Shown: one piece after another, positions 25,206-35,184 of the stretch | Position numbering within the stretch: the stretch's first letter is position 1 | Layout of the letters: each line of letters begins with the position of its first letter | Assembly: GCA_016764915.1 (NCBI GenBank) | Contig: JAESQY010000104.1 | Span: forward strand, 62,001 to 126,000 | Source of the DNA: Aliivibrio sp. | GTDB taxonomy: Bacteria > Pseudomonadota > Gammaproteobacteria > Enterobacterales > Vibrionaceae | Reading direction: 5' to 3' | Length of the DNA stretch: 64,000 bases | Made by a program: the position numbers and the translations under genes | Notes under the pieces: model-generated | What the model saw: only the letters and a program-made list of their open reading frames with translations | Databases searched by the model: none | Told to the model about the DNA's origin: nothing

Positions 25206-26444
25206 ATGAATAGAGTAGTGAGGACAAAGAAAGTGGTAAATAGATCTGATTCACAAAGCATGTCGAGATTGTTGGGTCTCGTGGTGTTAATGGCCGCGGT
25301 AGGACAGATGACACAGACGATGTATGTGCCCTCTATCGCAGCGATGTCAGATTACTTTTCAGTGCCAGCGGCAAGTTTGCAAGCAGTAATGGCTGCTTAC
25401 TTAATCCCATACGGACTTTCACAGTTTGTGTACGGCCCGCTGTCTGATCGTATTGGTCGTAGGCCTGTCGTGCTTATCGGTATGATTATCTTTTTGATGG
25501 GGTCGATGGTGACATTGATGACGGCCAGTTTTGAATGGTTTTTGATTGGTAGTTTTATTCAAGGAATGGGCACGGGCAGCAGCGGCGCTATGTCAAGAAC
25601 GGTCACTCGTGATTGCTTTGATGGACCTATGTTACATAAAGCAAACAGTTATGTGAGCATGGGGGTCATTTTCTCTCCTTCGATTGCACCTGTTTTAGGC
25701 GGTTTTTTAACGCAACGATTTGATTGGCATGCAACCTATGAATTTCTTTTTGCGGTTGGTCTAATCGTGACGGGCATTATGTACTTCTTCTTTTTAGAGA
25801 CGTTGCCAAAAGAGCGTCGTAAAAACGAGAGAGTATGGACGAGCTACAAATATGTACTTGGCAATAAAAAGTATCAAGGGTATCTGCTGGCATTGGTCTC
25901 TACGTTTGCGGGTGTCGCCGTTTATGAAGCGGCTGTTGGAGTGTTATTAGGGGATGTCCTTAAGTTAGACAGCACAACCGTGAGTTTGCTGTTTATAGCG
26001 CCGTTGCCGGGATTTTTTCTGGGCAGCTGGTTGTCGGCGAGTTTGGTTGCGCGTATGTCTATTAACCGAGTGCTGTTTATTGCAGCATTTGCATTGATTG
26101 CTGGTGGCGTTACGGTAGCGATTCCTGGGTTGAGAGGTGAAGTGACTGTGGCAACGTTAACAGGAGGAGGGTTTGTGTTTTTCTTCGGTGCAGGCATCCT
26201 ATTTCCTGCAGCAACCTCTGCGGCAATTACGCCATTTCCTTATCACGCAGGAACGGCAGGGTCGATCTTAGGCGGTGCTCAAAATTTAGGAGCTGGTGTT
26301 GCGGCGATGGGGGCCTCATTTATGTCGATGCAGAGCCAGTTTAATCTTGGCATTGTGATGGTAGTGGTTTCGCTTCTAACTCTAGGTTGCTTAGTGAGTA
26401 TTAGCAGAAAAATAGATTACCCACATCAGCCTATTGCAACTTAA
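25206..26444 (+). CDS. emrD: EmrD-like multidrug MFS exporter
   Basis: A 412-residue major facilitator with about 12 helices. Motif A appears between helices 2 and 3 as GPLSDRIGRRPVVL. The opening VVLMAAVGQMTQTMYVPSIAAM and the drug/H+ antiporter motif C-like segment (SPSIAPVLGGFL) fit the DHA1 family, closest to EmrD by memory. It exports amphipathic drugs or uncouplers by proton exchange. The 25-residue N-terminal extension is polar. AGGAAAC precedes the ATG. Confidence 0.85.
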   Translation: MNRVVRTKKVVNRSDSQSMSRLLGLVVLMAAVGQMTQTMYVPSIAAMSDYFSVPAASLQAVMAAYLIPYGLSQFVYGPLSDRIGRRPVVLIGMIIFLMGSMVTLMTASFEWFLIGSFIQGMGTGSSGAMSRTVTRDCFDGPMLHKANSYVSMGVIFSPSIAPVLGGFLTQRFDWHATYEFLFAVGLIVTGIMYFFFLETLPKERRKNERVWTSYKYVLGNKKYQGYLLALVSTFAGVAVYEAAVGVLLGDVLKLDSTTVSLLFIAPLPGFFLGSWLSASLVARMSINRVLFIAAFALIAGGVTVAIPGLRGEVTVATLTGGGFVFFFGAGILFPAATSAAITPFPYHAGTAGSILGGAQNLGAGVAAMGASFMSMQSQFNLGIVMVVVSLLTLGCLVSISRKIDYPHQPIAT

Positions 26445-26803
26445 AATGTGGTAGACGCCATTATGAATGCAATCTGTTTTACAGTTGTTACCAGTTTGAT
26501 TTTTTGGTCTTTGATTTATCTATTTGTTTAGCTTAATATGCTCATGTGTTCATATTAACTAAAGTGTAATATCCATAAATCGCATCAAATTTGATACTAG
26601 TTGAGTCTAATCTTCTGTTTTTACAATGATATTAAACTTGTTACTGCTTTATGATTTAAAGTTATTTTTTGGAATAATTGATCGCATTGCTTTTTTACTG
26701 AGATAAATTATAGTTAAGTGAACACACGGAAAAATATAAAAAAATGCTATTAATCAATGTATTAATAGTGAGTGTGTGGCTTTAATTTATTCAAGGGGAA
26801 AGT
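26445..26803 (+). other. Gap holding a leader hairpin before a 49-aa gene
   Basis: About 360 AT-rich bases without a gene. Close to its end CTATTAAT (26747-26754) pairs with ATTAATAG (26761-26768), and flanking ACACAC (26722-26727) and GTGTGT (26772-26777) can close an outer stem, just ahead of the small gene at 26804. Confidence 0.45.
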
Positions 26804-26953
26804 ATGCAATTTGAAGAAGAGTCGATAGAAGAGTCGGACAATATGAAGAAGTGGATTAAGGACGTAGTTCCTCTGTTTGCAGTATTGACGTCATCTGAGC
26901 AAGAGCGAGCCATTGAAGAGTTGAAAATGGTGATATTGGCGAACAAGCATTAA
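26804..26953 (+). CDS. Conserved-looking 49-aa acidic protein
   Basis: ATG at 26804 follows a good site (AAGGGGAAAGT) and opens 49 codons. The peptide begins with an acidic run (FEEESIEESDNM), then KKWIKDVVPLFAVL and a helix SSEQERAIEELKMVIL. It has its own strong terminator 39 bases downstream and a possible leader hairpin upstream, so it is a single-gene transcript. I believe similar short proteins occur in other Vibrio, but function is unknown. Confidence 0.65.
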   Translation: MQFEEESIEESDNMKKWIKDVVPLFAVLTSSEQERAIEELKMVILANKH

Positions 26954-26991
26954 TTGCTAATAGGATTAAAAGTACAACTCGAAGAGACAGT

Positions 26992-27028
26992 AAAACCTCA
27001 TTAATGGAACGATTAATGAGGTTTTTTT
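26992..27028 (+). terminator. Rho-independent terminator
   Basis: Perfect 10-bp stem CCTCATTAAT / ATTAATGAGG with a six-base loop (27006-27011) and seven T. It ends the 49-aa gene transcript. Confidence 0.92.
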
Positions 27029-27131
27029 ATGTAAATAGGATGCACTTATTAAGTTATTTCAATGCTGGGATTTGCTGTGTAATACAGTGTATGTTACCCC
27101 TCCCAGTAAGATCTTACGGCATACTCCATCT

Positions 27132-28022
27132 TCAATTGGGCAGACGCTGTAAATGCTCAACAAACATCGAGATTTTTTTTGCTAAATGTTTTCTAGAAGC
27201 ATAAAAAGCGTACAAAACTAAATCCTCAGGTTCATACTCTAGCTCTACAATTTCTAGGGAACCTGCATTTATCTCATCAATACAGGATTCGATTGGCAGT
27301 ATGGCAAATCCAAGACCTGCTAAAGCGCCAGATTTGGCCAGACTCCCACTATTGACCTTAAATGAAGACTGCACCTTTTGCATAATAAGCTCGCCTTTTG
27401 AGTTTTTGAAAATCCATGGTGTACCATTCAAAGCAGTTAAACTACTGATGCATGGAACGTGATTTAAATCCGTGATTTGATGGGGGCGAGTGCAAGTTTG
27501 AATGAGCTTGGGTGATGCCACTACAGCACTTGGCCAGCGTCGAATCTCTCTTGCTACCCAATTGCTGTCAGGCAGTTTTCCACGATGGAAACTCAGGATT
27601 AAATCAAACCCGTCGAGAAGATCATCTTTTGGGCTTAAACTCGTATCGCAACATAACGATATTGAAGGATGTTGGGCACAAAAAGAAACCACGGCTTGGG
27701 TTAATGGTGGAGTATCTGGCATAAGAACTTTGAATTGGCCCATTACTTTATGAGAGTGTCGGGTAACGTCTTCAAGCGCGTCATTAAGCTCTCCCAATAG
27801 CGGTTGTGTTGATGAATAGAGCTGCTCTCCTGCATTTGTGGGCGCCATTCGACGCGTAGTCCTTTCAAATAATCTTGTATTCAGCTTTTCTTCTAATAAA
27901 GCGATATGACGACTGACATTTGAGGTGGGTAAATTCAAAAACTCAGCAGCCCTCTTAAAACTGTTGTTCTCATAGACACAGTGAAAGCTTTTTAGCCATT
28001 GTTGCTCTATTTGTTCAATCAT
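27132..28022 (-). CDS. LysR-family transcriptional regulator
   Basis: A 296-residue protein from the ATG at 28022 (GGGAT site upstream); a longer frame from 28064 adds 14 residues with no site. Residues 1-60 form the LysR helix-turn-helix (NSFKRAAEFLNLPTSNVSRHIALLEEKL, then TTRRMAPTNAG), followed by the effector domain. It is divergent from an MFS gene 106 bases away and probably controls it in response to that transporter's substrate. The MFS frame now has an amber stop, so the regulator may be losing its target. Confidence 0.88.
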   Translation of the reverse strand: MIEQIEQQWLKSFHCVYENNSFKRAAEFLNLPTSNVSRHIALLEEKLNTRLFERTTRRMAPTNAGEQLYSSTQPLLGELNDALEDVTRHSHKVMGQFKVLMPDTPPLTQAVVSFCAQHPSISLCCDTSLSPKDDLLDGFDLILSFHRGKLPDSNWVAREIRRWPSAVVASPKLIQTCTRPHQITDLNHVPCISSLTALNGTPWIFKNSKGELIMQKVQSSFKVNSGSLAKSGALAGLGFAILPIESCIDEINAGSLEIVELEYEPEDLVLYAFYASRKHLAKKISMFVEHLQRLPN

Positions 28023-28128
28023 CTTTATCCCAAAATATTGGATTATGTAACCCATTTTAGACACTTTGTTACCAATGGTCAGGCTTATAGAATACCACTA
28101 TTATCAATAATGACTTGCAGGATAAATA

Positions 28129-29361
28129 TTGTCTACTTCAACTATTAAGCCTTTTTGGCTATCGCGTTATGATATTGTAATTTGTTTCATGATCCACTTT
28201 TGGATTGTACTTGATGCTCTAGTGATTGTCCCTTTTAGCTCAACAATGATTTTGAATTCAGGGGCTGACGCTTCTCAGGCTGGCTACCTTGTTTCGGCCT
28301 ATGCTATCGCTGCAGCTATCACATGCTTATTCACAAAGGGATCACCAGATATTGATCGAGAAATAAAACGGATTTACGTTTATCTGGCAGGAATAACGTT
28401 AACTACATTGTTAACTGCATTTGTGAGTGACTTTAATGTATTGATTTTATGTCGAGTGTTCGCTGGATTCTTTGGTGGAGCGCTTGCGGTTATCAACTTA
28501 AATTATCTTATTCAGATTTCTAGTGAAGAGAAAAGGAAACAGAATACAGCGATATTACTGAGCTCATTTCCACTTGCACTGGCGGTTGGAGTACCAAGTC
28601 TCATCGTGTTGTCTTCTGGCAGTCATTGGCAGTTAGGGTTTCAAATAATAGGTTCTGCATTAGCGTTAATCGGTATTTTGTTCTTTGTATCAACTAGGTG
28701 CATAACAGGGGACAACTCACAAGAATTGATCTGTTCTAACGACAAGACGTTATTGTTCGCCGAAGCTTTAAAAAATCGCGATATCCGTTTTTCGGTTATG
28801 TTGGCTTTTAGTGCCGTGTTGGGCACTTTTTTGGTTTCTACGCAGTTCCCTGTCATGCTTTCCGTTAACCTAAATATATCTCCAAAACTATTAAGTTCTT
28901 GTTACGCCATAAGTGGCATTTTGTCTTTCATTACGATGCAATATTACGGGCGAATTAAAATGAGAGACTTGACGGTAGGTCGAGTAATAATTCTATTGTC
29001 GGTAGTTATGGCGGTATCTATCGTTTTTGGGTTTAGAACAGAAAACGTAGACCTTGCGGCTATTATCTTTATTGCTTTTGTCATCGCCAGTTCAACTCGA
29101 ACCCTAATACTGGCGACAGAATTGATATGCTCTCTTCCCATACAAGAGCGTATATTTTTGATTAGTTTACAAAACGCACTCTAGCATTTCGCTGTAGGGC
29201 TAAGCGGTATGTTGAGCAGTCTTCTTATTTACTCTAGACCTGACTCATCTTTAGATTTTTCAAACCTGATTATCGCTTCACTTGTTATGGTAATTTGTAC
29301 CCCTATACTTTGGTTTTTTTATAGGAGAAATAGTCGATTAAATTGCCATACCAATAACTGA
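28129..29361 (+). pseudogene. MFS transporter interrupted by an amber stop
   Basis: From a TTG start (AGGA six bases upstream) the frame encodes 351 residues of a 12-helix major facilitator, stops at TAG (29182-29184), and continues in the same frame for 58 more codons (HFAVGLSGMLSSLLI, one more helix) to TGA at 29359-29361. The combined length of 410 codons fits a normal MFS protein. TAG is one change from CAG. The gene is divergent from a lysR. It may be a pseudogene, a phase-switching allele or a sequencing error. Confidence 0.75.
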
Positions 29362-29614
29362 ATAGATTATTAGGTAGGTTATTACACTTGAGATAATTGG
29401 TCTTTTGCTAATTTAGCAAGCCTCTGACACCTTTATGTCCATCTTCAAGTCAGCGTGAGCTGCACTGACTCATATCTACCCTAAAATCATCTGGCTAGGT
29501 TTCTTGGGGCAGTCTATTGCTCAGATAAAAACGATTAAATATGCTTGTTCATATTTAATCGGGCAAAATTAATAGTAAGATAATGGCTCTCATTTCAAAA
29601 ATTAAGTGGTTACC

Positions 29615-30181
29615 ATGATAGTTGATCTAAATAGCCGTTACGGCTTAAATCCTGCGCATAGTGAAGTGGTAGAGGCGTGCAAAATTATTGAGCCGTGCGA
29701 TACGTTAGATATGGGGTGTTCGAATGGGCGTAATGCTGTGTACCTCGGTCAGCTCGGATTTAACGTTACTGCCATAGATAATAATCCCGGTGCTATTGAT
29801 ATGCTACAGAGCGTTATTATTGAAGAGAAGATGAAGAATATTAAGGCTCACGTGTACGATATTAACAATGCGAACCTTGGTGAAGACTATGGTTTTATTG
29901 CCTGTACCGTCACCTTAATGTTTACCGATCCAGCTCGTGTTGATACGATAATTTCCGATATGCATAAGCGTACTCTGGCCGGTGGTTATAATCTGATTGT
30001 TTGCGCCATGAGCACTGAAGAATACCCATGCCCAGTACGCTTTCCTTTTACCCTAAAAGCGGGGCAGTTGCGTGAAGCTTATGACGGGTGGGAGCTGATT
30101 AAGTACAATGAAAATGTAGGTACTATGCACAATGGCGCGAAATTGCAGTTTGCGACTATATTGGCGCAGAAACCGGTCTAA
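29615..30181 (+). CDS. tehB: TehB-like SAM-dependent methyltransferase
   Basis: A 188-residue class I methyltransferase, from an ATG at 29615 rather than the GTG at 29606. SAM motif I is DTLDMGCSNGRNAVYLG (about residues 30-46), followed by AIDNNPGAI. The opening YGLNPAHSEV resembles TehB, which methylates tellurite and selenite in the cytoplasm and confers resistance. No tehA is adjacent, as is common in Vibrio. It is a single gene. Confidence 0.85.
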   Translation: MIVDLNSRYGLNPAHSEVVEACKIIEPCDTLDMGCSNGRNAVYLGQLGFNVTAIDNNPGAIDMLQSVIIEEKMKNIKAHVYDINNANLGEDYGFIACTVTLMFTDPARVDTIISDMHKRTLAGGYNLIVCAMSTEEYPCPVRFPFTLKAGQLREAYDGWELIKYNENVGTMHNGAKLQFATILAQKPV

Positions 30182-30210
30182 ACAAATGATGCACATCACA
30201 GACAAGAATA

Positions 30211-30287
30211 GGTGTCGCGCCGCCGACACCTAACGGCTCATTCACATGAACATGGAACTGTCCGTTCGTGTATGAGCCACTACAGGT
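30211..30287. repeat. Two tandem hairpins between convergent genes
   Basis: GGTGTCG/CGACACC makes a perfect 7-bp stem (30211-30230), followed by a longer imperfect one: GGCTCAT (30235-30241) with ATGAGCC (30272-30278) and inner CACATGAAC against GTTCGTGT, possibly closed by ACCT/AGGT. No T-run follows, so a classical terminator is not evident; a transcript-end block or a protein site is possible. Confidence 0.55.
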
Positions 30288-30304
30288 AAAGTGACCGTTG
30301 TTAT

Positions 30305-31867
30305 TTATGCTTCGGCGAAGTTTTCAATGATCTCTATTTGCTCTTTGGCTGTGACTTCTAGTTCATGGCATTGGCTAATGGTGTCGGAGGTTAACTCATG
30401 CGAACTGTTCGATTTAGTATGAATAACTTGGACGTTTTTATCTATGTCGTTGGTTACTGCAACTTGTTCTTCTACCGCGACGGCAATTTGTTGGTTTCTT
30501 TCTGCCATATTCACCACTAAGTTACCCACCTGATTAAGGTGCTCTCGCATGTCAGAAATCTTGCTTGCACACTCGTTGGATTGCTCGTTACCACTTTTTA
30601 GTGCATTGACCACTTCTGAAGCGCCAGTTTGTATCTCATTCACCGCATGTTGAATTTCTGAGGTAGAGGTTTGGGTTCGCTGGGCAAGTGCTCTTACTTC
30701 GTCGGCAACGACAGCAAAACCTCGACCATTTTCACCAGCACGAGCTGCTTCAATGGCTGCATTTAGGGCTAATAGATTGGTCTGTTCTGCGATGCCGTTG
30801 ATCATCTCAACTACTGAACCAATCTTTTTACTGTTATCGTTGAGTTCATCTATTATCTCAGAAGCTGCTCGTAACTCTTCATTGAGCGATTCCATTGATT
30901 TTTGGGTTTCGTTTGCAGCATTAATACTTTTATCGGTTACTTTTTGTGTTTCTAATGCGCCGCTAGAGGTGCTTTGTGCATTTTGTGAAATTTCAACTGA
31001 TGCCGCGATCATCTCTTTCATTGAGGTGGCGAGCATCTCAACTTCTGTTTTTTGATCGTTGAGGTTACCCAAGGCTTCATTCCCTTTGAGCACAGCTTCT
31101 TGTACTTTTTTATCAATACCTCGGCTGCTTTCCAATACTGAGACACTGATTCGTCCCATGATCGCTTTGCCGTGGTTCTTTTGCATTTTCATGGCCAATT
31201 CTATTTCTGAGAAATCATTGACCTTCCCGGTATAAATCAGCTCCATAAGGGGGTTATTAAAAATTTTTCGAGAGCGTTTTGCCAGGGCTTCTAATCGACG
31301 AGTGAGAGCGAAAACGGAAAGGATAGATAAACCCAACATAGTCAGCAGAGCCGCTTGAGGGCTGGCTACCTCCATCACGGCAGCAGCAACGGCTGCGCTG
31401 GCAACAAAAGCAAGACTGCAGCGTTGGTAAAGACGAGTACGAGGTAGCTTTAATTGAAAAGGGCTACGATTTTTGTTGAGCGTGGCATAGGCTTTTTCAG
31501 CACGTTTCACATGTATTCGTTCAGGTGAAAATCGAACCGATTGGTATTCTACGATTTTCCCATCACGTTTGATTGGAGAGACAAAGGCATCGACCCAGTA
31601 ATATCCTCCACCTTTGCGACTGTTTTTCACCATTCCCATCCAATGGTGTTTATCTTGAATATGACTCCATAGATCTTTGAATGCCGCTTTTGGCATATCA
31701 GGATGACGTATAATATTGTGAGGGTTGCCTTCTAACTCACCCTCTTCATAACCTGCCACTTCGTTAAAATGCGGACTAGAAAATTTGATATAACTCGAGG
31801 TGTCAGTGATGGATACTAAATTGTAATTACTAGGATATTTATATTCCATTTCGTTATTTGAACTCAT
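30305..31867 (-). CDS. Aer-like PAS chemoreceptor
   Basis: A 520-residue methyl-accepting protein. An N-terminal cytoplasmic PAS domain (about 15-120; [25 protein letters not shown]) resembles the FAD-binding PAS of Aer. Two closely spaced helices (about 150-190) anchor it without a periplasmic domain. The signalling domain has the conserved hairpin tip [19 protein letters not shown], which docks CheA and CheW. It probably senses redox or oxygen state. GGAGATAGAAA precedes the ATG. It is a lone gene; other che genes are not in the window. Confidence 0.92.
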   Translation of the reverse strand: MSSNNEMEYKYPSNYNLVSITDTSSYIKFSSPHFNEVAGYEEGELEGNPHNIIRHPDMPKAAFKDLWSHIQDKHHWMGMVKNSRKGGGYYWVDAFVSPIKRDGKIVEYQSVRFSPERIHVKRAEKAYATLNKNRSPFQLKLPRTRLYQRCSLAFVASAAVAAAVMEVASPQAALLTMLGLSILSVFALTRRLEALAKRSRKIFNNPLMELIYTGKVNDFSEIELAMKMQKNHGKAIMGRISVSVLESSRGIDKKVQEAVLKGNEALGNLNDQKTEVEMLATSMKEMIAASVEISQNAQSTSSGALETQKVTDKSINAANETQKSMESLNEELRAASEIIDELNDNSKKIGSVVEMINGIAEQTNLLALNAAIEAARAGENGRGFAVVADEVRALAQRTQTSTSEIQHAVNEIQTGASEVVNALKSGNEQSNECASKISDMREHLNQVGNLVVNMAERNQQIAVAVEEQVAVTNDIDKNVQVIHTKSNSSHELTSDTISQCHELEVTAKEQIEIIENFAEA

Positions 31868-32514
31868 TTTCTATCTCCATACGGATAATCCATAAATGGG
31901 TCGGTCACTATTCAGTTCAATACAGTTTCTTGTTATTTGCCAAAAATGAATGACAAGATGATGAGCTTTAGTGCATAAGGCATGCAAACAAATGGTGTCA
32001 TAATATGAAACGGAGCCAATGACTTTTTCTGTCTGATGTAAAATAATTAATAATGCTTAATATTGCTTACAGAGCATTAAAACTAACAAAGTAGCACCCC
32101 TTATTTTTTTATGGAGATAGAGACTTTGATGGTTGATAGAAAAGGAGGAGAGAAAAATAGCAATTAAATTGCTATTTTTTTATATTCCATATTATATTTC
32201 CGCTATATGCAGCAGATCAAGTATGAATCTTGTCAGTTATGTATAAAATCCTGTAGAGCTTAATAAATGGTGTCCACAGAGAATTTATTGAATTTTTATC
32301 CGGGATATGTGAATTTTGTTTCATTCGATGTTACATAAATATTTGATATATCTATCACTATTCAAAAATGCAAATCCGCGGTAAATGTATTTATATTCTG
32401 ATGTGTTATGTTGAAGCTTCTACTTATTACTGTATTGTCTAGATATCAACAACGCTGCTTCTACTCGGTTGAGAATTCAGTAATCCTACATCACACACAG
32501 AATCAGAGAATATT
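31868..32514 (+). other. 650-bp gap with an orphan terminator (possible small RNA)
   Basis: No protein gene fits in this divergent region between the chemoreceptor and metY. A strong rightward terminator (32153-32180) lies 335 bases before metY although no rightward gene precedes it, so a short transcript probably ends there. A 12-codon ORF (32129-32167) runs into the stem. The remaining 335 bases before metY are AT-rich, without a riboswitch that I can recognise. Confidence 0.5.
32153..32180 (+). terminator. Orphan Rho-independent terminator
   Basis: AATAGCAAT (32156-32164) pairs perfectly with ATTGCTATT (32168-32176) across a three-base loop, extended by A/T pairs and ending in seven T. 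No gene on this strand lies upstream in the gap. Confidence 0.75.
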
Positions 32515-33795
32515 ATGAAACTTGAATCGTTAGCTCTACACCATGGATATGAATCTGAAGCGACAACAAAAGCAGCCGCTGTCCCTATTTATCAAACCAC
32601 GTCATACACTTTTGATGATACCCAACATGGCGCAGATTTATTCGATTTGAAAGTGCCGGGTAATATATACACGAGAATCATGAACCCAACCACCGCAGTG
32701 CTTGAAGAGCGTGTAGCTGCAATGGAAGGTGGCATTGCAGCACTGGCTGTTGCTTCGGGCATGTCGGCGATTACTTATGCCATTCAATGTATCTGTGAAG
32801 TGGGCTCTAATATTGTCAGCACCAGCCAGCTCTATGGTGGTACCTATAACTTATTCGCTCATGCTTTACCAAAACAGGGTATTGATGTTCGCATGGTCTC
32901 TCATGATGATTATGAGGGATTTGAAAACGCCATTGATGAGAATACCAAAGCGATTTTCTGTGAATCGATTGGCAATCCGGCAGGTAATATCGTTGATATT
33001 GAAAAACTGGCCAAAATAGCTCATGCAGCAGGCATCCCTTTAATGGTCGATAGCACGGTAACTACCCCATACTTGTGTCGTCCTATTGAGCACGGTGCCG
33101 ACATTGTTATTCACTCATTGACTAAATATATTGGCGGCCACGGTACCTCGATTGGCGGTATTATTGTCGATTCTGGTAAATTTGACTGGGTGGCCAATAA
33201 AGAACGGTTTGCTATTTTGAATGAACCGGATCCTTCATACCACGGTGTGGTGTATACCGAAGCACTGGGAGCGGCGGCGTATATCGGCCGCTGTCGAGTT
33301 GCTCCACTGCGTAATACTGGTGCGGCTATCTCGCCTCATAACTCATTCAATATTCTTCAGGGGTTAGAGACACTTGGCCTTCGTATGGAGAGACATTGTG
33401 AAAATGCTGAAAAATTAGCGGTTTATCTCAATGCACATGAAAAAGTGAACTGGGTGAATTACGCGGCACTGCCGGACAGCCCTTATAACGAAGTTTGCCA
33501 AAAAATAACGGGTGGAAAAGCGTCTGGAATATTGAGCTTTGGTATTAAAGGAGGCTTCAAATCTGGTGGTGAGTTTATCGATGCACTGCAGATGATTTTG
33601 CGTCTGGTGAATATCGGTGATGCGAAATCTTTGGCCTGTCATCCAGCATCAACAACGCATCGTCAATTAAATGAAAAGGAGCTAGCGGCGGCAGGCGTAA
33701 GTATTGATTTGATCCGTATTTCGGTGGGCATTGAAAATATTGAAGATATTATCGCCGATGTTAGCCAAGCACTTGACAGCGTTCAGCAAGATTAG
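32515..33795 (+). CDS. metY: O-acetylhomoserine sulfhydrylase
   Basis: A 426-residue fold-I PLP enzyme of the Cys/Met metabolism family. PLP-binding residues include the Lys of HSLTKYIGGHG, SGMSAITYA for the phosphate, and the typical YTRIMNPTTAVLEERVAAMEGG start. The length and the PLIEHGAD-like segment fit O-acetylhomoserine aminocarboxypropyltransferase (MetY), which makes homocysteine from O-acetylhomoserine and sulfide. A second family member of a different branch is at 41227-42495. Transcribed alone. Confidence 0.9.
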   Translation: MKLESLALHHGYESEATTKAAAVPIYQTTSYTFDDTQHGADLFDLKVPGNIYTRIMNPTTAVLEERVAAMEGGIAALAVASGMSAITYAIQCICEVGSNIVSTSQLYGGTYNLFAHALPKQGIDVRMVSHDDYEGFENAIDENTKAIFCESIGNPAGNIVDIEKLAKIAHAAGIPLMVDSTVTTPYLCRPIEHGADIVIHSLTKYIGGHGTSIGGIIVDSGKFDWVANKERFAILNEPDPSYHGVVYTEALGAAAYIGRCRVAPLRNTGAAISPHNSFNILQGLETLGLRMERHCENAEKLAVYLNAHEKVNWVNYAALPDSPYNEVCQKITGGKASGILSFGIKGGFKSGGEFIDALQMILRLVNIGDAKSLACHPASTTHRQLNEKELAAAGVSIDLIRISVGIENIEDIIADVSQALDSVQQD

Positions 33796-33891
33796 CCTCA
33801 ATAAATTTGAGCACTTTTGCGATGCAATTGATATGATATGTTTAAGCAGACTTTATTGCAGAGTGACTGCGCTTAAATAAAAGGTAGTACC

Positions 33892-34230
33892 ATGAAAAAC
33901 AATCAAGAAAAAAGAAATCGTCGTTTACGTAAAAAGCTCTTTCTTGCAGAATTTGCGGTTTTAGGTTTTGAAATCAACTGCAAAATCGACAATGCTTTCT
34001 CAGAAGACTTTGATCTCTTTCTTGATAACTTCGTCGAGTTTATCGAATTAAGAAATTTGGTCACAGGTGCAGGCGCAAGTGAAACTACGTTCAGCGCGTT
34101 TGTATGTGCTGATGGTCGTTATGATTCAGCAACGGCAGAAGATGTTAAAGCTGTAGAGCAATGGTTAACTGCTCAAGATTTCTGCAAAGAAGTCAGTGTT
34201 GGCGAATTGGTTGACGCTAACTACAGTTAA
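33892..34230 (+). CDS. yggL: YggL, 50S ribosome-binding protein
   Basis: A 112-residue protein with a basic, Arg/Lys-rich start (RNRRLRKKLFLAEF) and then an acidic C-terminal part, matching YggL (DUF469), which binds the 50S subunit. It follows metY by 96 bases and ends in a strong terminator. Role in ribosome assembly or translation is from knowledge of the family. Confidence 0.85.
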   Translation: MKNNQEKRNRRLRKKLFLAEFAVLGFEINCKIDNAFSEDFDLFLDNFVEFIELRNLVTGAGASETTFSAFVCADGRYDSATAEDVKAVEQWLTAQDFCKEVSVGELVDANYS

Positions 34231-34256
34231 TTGTTGTTTTCATTGATATCAAATAA

Positions 34257-34282
34257 GGGGCAGCCAGTAGGTTGCCCTTTTT
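34257..34282 (+). terminator. Rho-independent terminator
   Basis: GGGCAGCC (34258-34265) pairs with GGTTGCCC (34270-34277) including one G-T pair, loop AGTA, then five T. It ends the yggL transcript. Confidence 0.85.
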
Positions 34283-34302
34283 ATTGTCTAGTGGTTAGCG
34301 CG

Positions 34303-35184
34303 TTAAATCGCCAGGGCTACCCATAACAACATCGGCAGGGTGATAATGGAAAAGAAATTACCAAAAAGCACCATTGAAGCGACATTAGCAGGCTCTACAT
34401 TATACTTTTCAGCAAACAGGTAGTTCATCACTGCGGGAGGTAACATGGTAAATAGCACCATCATCTGCATCTGTAATTGTGGTAATGGAATAAAGAAGTA
34501 AATCACCGAAAATGTTATCGCACCAGTGCCTAAACTAAACAGGGTGGTTAATATACCGATGCGCAATCCTGAAACTCGAAGGTTGATCATTTGAGATCCC
34601 AGTGATAACAGCATTACCGGAACTGCTGCCTGACCAAGCAGACTGGTCGCTTCATAAAGAGGCATCCACACTGGAACATCAAAAAAACTAAAGGCTAAAG
34701 CGGCAAAGGTTGCGAAAAATAGCGGGGTCTTGAATAACTGCTTTAGTGAGAGATTGCCTTTGTCACTGAGCAGCGCCATGCCTAAACTGGTGTGAAGCGT
34801 CGCTGATACTACAAATAGCAGTACCGCTGAACTGATAGCCGAATCTCCAAAGGTATAAGCAAACAGAGGGATTGCAAGATTACCGCTGTTTCGAAACATC
34901 TGTGGTGGTGCCCAAGCTTTAAAGGTGATGTTGTTTAGTTTGCACAGTGGATACATGATGATTCCGGGCAGTACAACTGCAACAACGGCGGCTAACAGCA
35001 TAGTGAGCTGCGACACATCGATTTTCATGGTCGTTAAAGAGGAGAAAATCAGTGCAGGTACAAATACATCGATATTGATGCGATTAATCGGCTTGAAGTC
35101 AGGGTTGAAAGCACGGCTAACAATAAAACCCACAAACGCGATAGCAAATACAGGAAAGAGGATCCCAATGACTTTTTCTAACAC
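34303..35184 (-). CDS. AEC-family (auxin efflux carrier) transporter
   Basis: A 293-residue membrane protein with about ten helices, matching the AEC family: N-terminal FPVFAIAFVGFIVSRAF, the central NSGNLAIPLFAYTFGD (the crossover helix with conserved Asn/Gly) and a C-terminal PAVMNYLFAEKYN. Bacterial members carry malate, malonate or other organic acids. No neighbour suggests the substrate. It converges on yggL beyond that gene's terminator. Confidence 0.85.
   Translation of the reverse strand: MLEKVIGILFPVFAIAFVGFIVSRAFNPDFKPINRINIDVFVPALIFSSLTTMKIDVSQLTMLLAAVVAVVLPGIIMYPLCKLNNITFKAWAPPQMFRNSGNLAIPLFAYTFGDSAISSAVLLFVVSATLHTSLGMALLSDKGNLSLKQLFKTPLFFATFAALAFSFFDVPVWMPLYEATSLLGQAAVPVMLLSLGSQMINLRVSGLRIGILTTLFSLGTGAITFSVIYFFIPLPQLQMQMMVLFTMLPPAVMNYLFAEKYNVEPANVASMVLFGNFFSIITLPMLLWVALAI

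Noticed and set aside
27004-27204. 66-codon frame after the terminator
   Set aside because: Starts inside the terminator loop and overlaps the end of the LysR gene; not protein-like.
30211-30287. Integron attC site
   Set aside because: The paired stems lack the RYYYAAC/GTTRRRY ends in the right places and there is no integrase or cassette array.
32426-32450. Possible MetJ boxes (GTCTAGATATC) upstream of metY
   Set aside because: Only about 9 of 16 positions fit tandem AGACGTCT boxes, too weak to call.
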